Origin: Candidatus Saccharibacteria bacterium UBA6040
GTDB lineage: Bacteria > Patescibacteriota > Saccharimonadia > Saccharimonadales > Saccharimonadaceae
Assembly: GCA_002429245.1 (NCBI GenBank)
Contig: DIZA01000006.1
Span: forward strand, 1 to 64,000
Reading direction: 5' to 3'
Length of the DNA: 64,000 nt
Below are positions 60,577 through 64,000 of this stretch, one piece after another. The position numbers and the translations under genes were made by a program. The notes beneath the pieces are model-generated. The model was not told where the DNA came from and did no database searches. It saw nothing but the letters and a program-made list of their open reading frames with translations. Every line of letters begins with the position of its first letter. The first letter of the stretch is position 1.

Positions 60577-61034
60577 ACAAAGAACAAGCAACTGAATTCG
60601 CGCAAAAGTACCTCGCAGACCTAGTGTCGTTTTTCGGCGTTAACGTCGAGGTGACTGCAACGACAGAGGATGACGTTATTGAACTGTCTGTTCCCTCAAC
60701 GGACCTAAACAGTCTCTTAATCGGCCGTGAAGCCGAAACGCTGCGCAGCATGCAGTACATTGTTTCAACAGTACTTCGTAATAAAGACGCCGCTGTCTGG
60801 CGTGTGAATATTGATATCGCTGATTACAAAAAGCAGCGTGCTGAACGCGTCGCCAAAGAAGCACGTGTATGGATTGAGGAAGTTCGTCGCACTGGTGACT
60901 CACACGTTGCACATTTGAATCCAGCAGATCGTCGCATCGTTCACCAAGTGGCGACTGAATATTCCGATATTCGTACCTTCTCTGAGGGTGAAGGTCACGA
61001 GCGAGCGATTACTATCGCTCAAGCCAGTTCTTAA
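60573..61034 (+). CDS. jag: KH/R3H RNA-binding protein (Jag/KhpB)
   Basis: 153 aa. KH-type motif LLIGREAETLRSMQYIVSTV and R3H motif NPADRRIVHQVATEYSDIRT followed by FSEGEGHERAITI. Lacks an extended N-terminal Jag_N domain. RNA-binding regulator of cell-envelope genes; ATGA-coupled with yidC. Confidence 0.92.
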   Translation: MNKEQATEFAQKYLADLVSFFGVNVEVTATTEDDVIELSVPSTDLNSLLIGREAETLRSMQYIVSTVLRNKDAAVWRVNIDIADYKKQRAERVAKEARVWIEEVRRTGDSHVAHLNPADRRIVHQVATEYSDIRTFSEGEGHERAITIAQASS

Positions 61035-62122
61035 CTCTTCAGAACTTTTTCGTAAATCTTGAACGTTTGTTCAGCCATCTTTTTCCACGAATACTTTTTG
61101 ATTTGCTCATAACCATCAACGGATAGCTTTTGGCGGAGTTTTTCGTTACCTAGGACTTCGGTAATAGCGCGGGCGATATCGTCTGTGCTGTTTGGGTCAA
61201 AATAGTGAGCTGCTTTGCCATACACTTCGGGTAAACAGGTTGCGTTGCTGCTAATGACCGGCGTTCCGTGCCCCATAGCTTCAAGCCCTGGTAAACCAAA
61301 CCCTTCCATTAATGACGGGAAGACGTAGGCGCTGGCGTGTGAGTACAACCAGTTGAGTTGGTTATCTTCTACGAAGTCGGTGAAGAAGATGTTCTTGTAA
61401 TTTTGTTTATTGAAACATGCTTCGTTAGCTAGTGCGCTGGTGTTCTTTTTGCCAACAAGGACTAAGCCGAGGTCGGGATAGGTTTTGAGTAGTTTTTGGT
61501 GTGCATCGCCAAGGCGTTTGATATTTTTATAGTCGGACTGCTGGCCAACATAGAGAAGATATTTTTTGTACGGTAATTTGTAGGGCTTTGAGGCACCATT
61601 TGCAACATCGGCAGATTCGTAAATAACAGTAACGTCTTCGTCTTTGACGTCGGTGAAGTCGAGGAGTTCTTTTTTTGTGAACTTGGTCGGGGTAATAATG
61701 TGGTTACTGTCTTTTGCTACTTTTTTAAAAACATATTTACCAACGAATTGTTTAGCGTGAAAGACGAGCCAGTTTTTATCAGAGTTATAGGTTTTTACCA
61801 GTGTAAAGTCGTGAAAAGTCGTTACTTTTTTACCTTTGTAGCTAATTGGCTGCTGAGGCATACAAAAGTGAACGAGGTCGGGCTTTAGCTTATTCAAGAG
61901 TGCGCTAAACCCAAGCTGTTCGGCGAAAGAGTAGTCACTGTAATCGGCTACGGTAACGATGAAATTCTTGTTGGTTGGCTTCCAATAATTTTCATCTTTC
62001 GCTCGAACTAGTACGGTGTAGACATTGTTCTGGTCGACGTCTTGAAGGTAGGTTAGAAGGCGCTCAACGTAGCGTCCAGTTGTCGAGTTAATAATGCGGG
62101 CATCGATAGCGATATGTGTCAT
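61031..62122 (-). CDS. Glycosyltransferase family 4
   Basis: 363 aa GT-B enzyme. C-terminal donor site HASAYVFPSLMEGFGLPGLE followed by AMGHGTPVISSNATCLPEVYG; N-terminal acceptor domain begins HIAIDARIINSTTGRYVERL. Probably adds a sugar (mannose-like families) to a surface glycan. TATAAT sits 8 nt before the ATG. Confidence 0.9.
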   Translation of the reverse strand: MTHIAIDARIINSTTGRYVERLLTYLQDVDQNNVYTVLVRAKDENYWKPTNKNFIVTVADYSDYSFAEQLGFSALLNKLKPDLVHFCMPQQPISYKGKKVTTFHDFTLVKTYNSDKNWLVFHAKQFVGKYVFKKVAKDSNHIITPTKFTKKELLDFTDVKDEDVTVIYESADVANGASKPYKLPYKKYLLYVGQQSDYKNIKRLGDAHQKLLKTYPDLGLVLVGKKNTSALANEACFNKQNYKNIFFTDFVEDNQLNWLYSHASAYVFPSLMEGFGLPGLEAMGHGTPVISSNATCLPEVYGKAAHYFDPNSTDDIARAITEVLGNEKLRQKLSVDGYEQIKKYSWKKMAEQTFKIYEKVLKS

Positions 62123-62156
62123 TGTTCATCATTATAACACCTGATATGATGTACTG

Positions 62157-62636
62157 ATGAGCGATAAGACCCCAAAGAAACGTGATAAAAAAGTAATCGT
62201 TTTTGCCATGATCGGTATTTTTAACACGCTGTTCGATATGGCGCTGTACGTTGTCATCCAACAACTGACGGGATCTATTATTATCGCTAACATCGCGGCG
62301 ACATCAGCTGCGCTTATTGGAAGCTATCTTCTTAACTCGAAACTCACTTTCAAAGCAAAGAAATGGACCGTCAAAAGCTTTATTTTATTCGTCGTTGTCA
62401 CGCTCTTTGGCCTTTGGGTACTACAAACGTTTGCGATCTACCTATTAACGCCAGTCGTTGGAGTTATTCCAGAGTTCTTATGGCGCCTGGTTGGTCCACT
62501 TGAGGGTATTGCTAAGATCCTTGCGCCTAAGGTTGCCGCAACGGTTATCACGGTTGTGTGGAACTTCCTTTGGTACAACAAAGTTATCTTTAAAGATAAG
62601 AATCCAGAAGAAGATCTTTTACGCGCACTTGATTAG
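62157..62636 (+). CDS. GtrA-like flippase-type membrane protein
   Basis: 159 aa with four TM helices: VIFAMIGIFNTLFDMALYVV, IIANIAATSAALIGSYLLNS, FILFVVVTLFGLWVLQTFAI and a last helix ending VVWNFLWYNKVIFK; N(x)K(L)TF after helix 2 is typical. TATGAT is 6 nt before ATG (leaderless). Works with the family 2 glycosyltransferase encoded just after it on the opposite strand, moving lipid-linked sugars. Confidence 0.87.
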   Translation: MSDKTPKKRDKKVIVFAMIGIFNTLFDMALYVVIQQLTGSIIIANIAATSAALIGSYLLNSKLTFKAKKWTVKSFILFVVVTLFGLWVLQTFAIYLLTPVVGVIPEFLWRLVGPLEGIAKILAPKVAATVITVVWNFLWYNKVIFKDKNPEEDLLRALD

Positions 62637-62642
62637 TGGGAA

Positions 62643-63590
62643 TTAGCGAGATTTTTTACGAGTTCCGATGTGGAGTTCTTCGATCAGATAAAGTGGACGG
62701 TTCTTTGTCTCGTTAAAGATTCGGCCGACGTACTCGCCGATAATGCCGAGAGACAATAACTGTGCGCCACCAAGAAACAGGATGACTGCCATCGTTGATG
62801 GGTAACCTGCAAGGTCGGTTCCAAAGGTGATGGTTTTTACGACAATGACGATGAGGTAAATGAAGGCGATAGAGGCAACAGCCGTGCCGATAAAGGTCGC
62901 AATCCTGAGGGGTGCAGTACTAAACGAGACGATGCCTTCGATCGCGAGTTCAATAAGTTTGAAATAATTCCATTTTGTTTGACCAGCGGCTCGCGGGTCA
63001 CGGTCGTAAGTAATCTCTTTTTTCTTAAAGCCAATCCAACTAAAGTAACCTTTCGTGTAGCGCTGGCTTTCACGGATTTGTTTCAAGGCTTCAACGGCAC
63101 GCTTATCAAGCAGGCGGAAGTCACCGGTGTCTTTTTGAATTGGAATTCGAGTGACCGATTGAAGTGTCTTGTAGAACATTTTCGAAGATAATTTCTTGAG
63201 GAATGACTCACCACCGCGGCTACTACGACGTGCATAGACATCGTCATACCCCTTTTCCCACCACTCGATCATACTAGGGATAAGTTCTGGCGGATCTTGA
63301 AGGTCGGCGTCAATAATCACGGTAGCGTCGCCACTGACGTTATCAAGGCCGGCGATCATGGCGACTTCTTTACCAAAGTTACGAGAAAGGTTTAGGTATG
63401 AAACGCGTTCGTCGGTTTCGGCGTATTCTTTGATGATATCAAGCGTATCGTCTTTACTGCCGTCGTTGATAAAGAAGAACTCAAAGTCGTAATTTTTTGT
63501 TTTGTTCGCAAGGTTCGCAAGGCGAGTGAAAAGCTTTTCGAGGACTTCTTCTTCGTTGTATGCGGGAATCAAAATACTGATTTTTTTCAT
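62643..63590 (-). CDS. GtrB-like undecaprenyl-phosphate glycosyltransferase (GT2)
   Basis: 315 aa. GT-A domain with ISILIPAYNEEEVL, DADLQDPPELIP (DxD) and the family's QRYTKGYFSWIGFKKKEI, then two C-terminal TM helices (~228-255 and 263-290). Transfers a hexose onto undecaprenyl phosphate. Start at 63590 (second Met) follows TATACT by 7 nt; an ATG 6 nt upstream lies inside that spacing. Confidence 0.9.
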   Translation of the reverse strand: MKKISILIPAYNEEEVLEKLFTRLANLANKTKNYDFEFFFINDGSKDDTLDIIKEYAETDERVSYLNLSRNFGKEVAMIAGLDNVSGDATVIIDADLQDPPELIPSMIEWWEKGYDDVYARRSSRGGESFLKKLSSKMFYKTLQSVTRIPIQKDTGDFRLLDKRAVEALKQIRESQRYTKGYFSWIGFKKKEITYDRDPRAAGQTKWNYFKLIELAIEGIVSFSTAPLRIATFIGTAVASIAFIYLIVIVVKTITFGTDLAGYPSTMAVILFLGGAQLLSLGIIGEYVGRIFNETKNRPLYLIEELHIGTRKKSR

Positions 63591-63619
63591 TGTCATTAGT
63601 ATAGCAGTACAGGGGTTAT

Positions 63620-64000
63620 TTACCTATGATCACGAGACACGAGGGTAATCAGCTCGGTGACACTGTTGGCCGTTTTCGCCCCCGATTCAGCGAGGATACT
63701 CGTCTTGTTGCCGGCTGACTCTTGATCCGATCCGAGGATGGCTCCAGCGTGGCCAAGTTGAACGCCTGCTGGTGCGTGGTGACCTGCGATGTAGGCGAAG
63801 ATGGGTTTGGTAACGTGTTCTTTGATGTAGACGGCGGCATCGATTTCATCTTGGCCACCGATTTCGCCGATGAGGACAATTTGGTCGACATCTGGATCAT
63901 TTTCAAAGAGTTCGAGGCATTCTTTGTATCCCATACCGTGAATCACATCACCACCGATACCGATGACGTATTTTTGGCCGATCCCCTTGTCGGTAAGACC
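63620..64000 (-). CDS. sucD: Succinyl-CoA ligase alpha subunit, 3' part (cut by window end)
   Basis: 127 C-terminal codons; the 5' part is beyond base 64000. Frame reads GIGGDVIHGMGYKECLELFE, IVLIGEIGGQDEIDAAVYIK, and FAYIAGHHAPAGVQLGHAGA with the phosphohistidine-region GHAGAI. The usual motif is GRTAPPGRRMGHAGAI, so the APAG variant is slightly unusual. Confidence 0.85.
   Translation of the reverse strand, partial: GLTDKGIGQKYVIGIGGDVIHGMGYKECLELFENDPDVDQIVLIGEIGGQDEIDAAVYIKEHVTKPIFAYIAGHHAPAGVQLGHAGAILGSDQESAGNKTSILAESGAKTANSVTELITLVSRDHR

Noticed and set aside
1..64000. CRISPR arrays, rRNA operon, insertion sequences with DDE transposase
   Set aside because: No regularly spaced repeats, no rRNA-like stretches and no transposase motifs were seen on either strand.

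Overview
This window looks like a chromosomal segment around the replication origin of a Candidatus Saccharibacteria (TM7, Patescibacteria/CPR) genome. The evidence is the rpmH-rnpA-yidC-jag / dnaA-dnaN-recF origin block beside a type IV secretion locus with several small two-helix pilins. Other support comes from a sparse metabolic set (G6PDH, PGI/PMI), FemAB-type peptidoglycan branching enzymes, the standard genetic code, and many promoters whose -10 box lies only 6-8 nt before the start codon, implying leaderless mRNAs. No 16S gene is present, so the assignment is inference.

Layout. 1-6.8 kb: zwf, a foreign-looking single-gene cassette, CYTH protein, and a ribonucleotide reductase operon in which the large subunit lacks its C-terminal cysteines and a separate 57-residue ORF ends in CDSCQ. 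6.8-24.4 kb: tRNA-Ser(GGA), MacB-like ABC exporter, sugar isomerase, two FemAB enzymes, murE, secreted SGNH hydrolase, tsaD, valS, rlmH, HIT hydrolase. 24.43-30.2 kb: mobile element 1, inserted at the 3' end of tRNA-Ser(CGA). 30.3-35.5 kb: molybdopterin oxidoreductase/flavin reductase pair, membrane proteins, a ~600-bp mini-insertion at tRNA-Arg(GCG), tRNA-Ser(GCU), and one pilin gene. 35.5-38.8 kb: mobile element 2, inserted at tRNA-Ser(UGA). 38.9-54.9 kb: comF, hsp20, four more pilin genes, then a co-oriented T4SS operon (VirB6-like, PrgI-like, TraC-like, VirB4, large membrane protein, lysozyme/CHAP protein). 54.9-61 kb: origin block. 61-64 kb: glycosyltransferases, GtrA, and the 3' part of sucD.

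Main discovery. Elements 1 and 2 are sibling integrative elements with different cargo but the same serine recombinase, leader and ends. Each recombinase reading frame runs without a stop through its right attachment site (core TGGCGG = the CCGCCA 3' end of tRNA-Ser on the other strand) into the antisense strand of the tRNA. The left end of each element, directly after the other copy of the core, holds a short in-frame coding stretch (24 and 31 codons after the core) conserved between the two elements. Joining the ends as in an excised circle makes one continuous recombinase gene with a conserved Trp-containing C-terminal tail. Thus attP appears to lie inside the recombinase gene, and integration would swap the protein's tail for a tRNA-antisense-encoded one. 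Each element also carries a terminator beside attP that would replace the native tRNA terminator, which now lies stranded at the far (left) end of the element.
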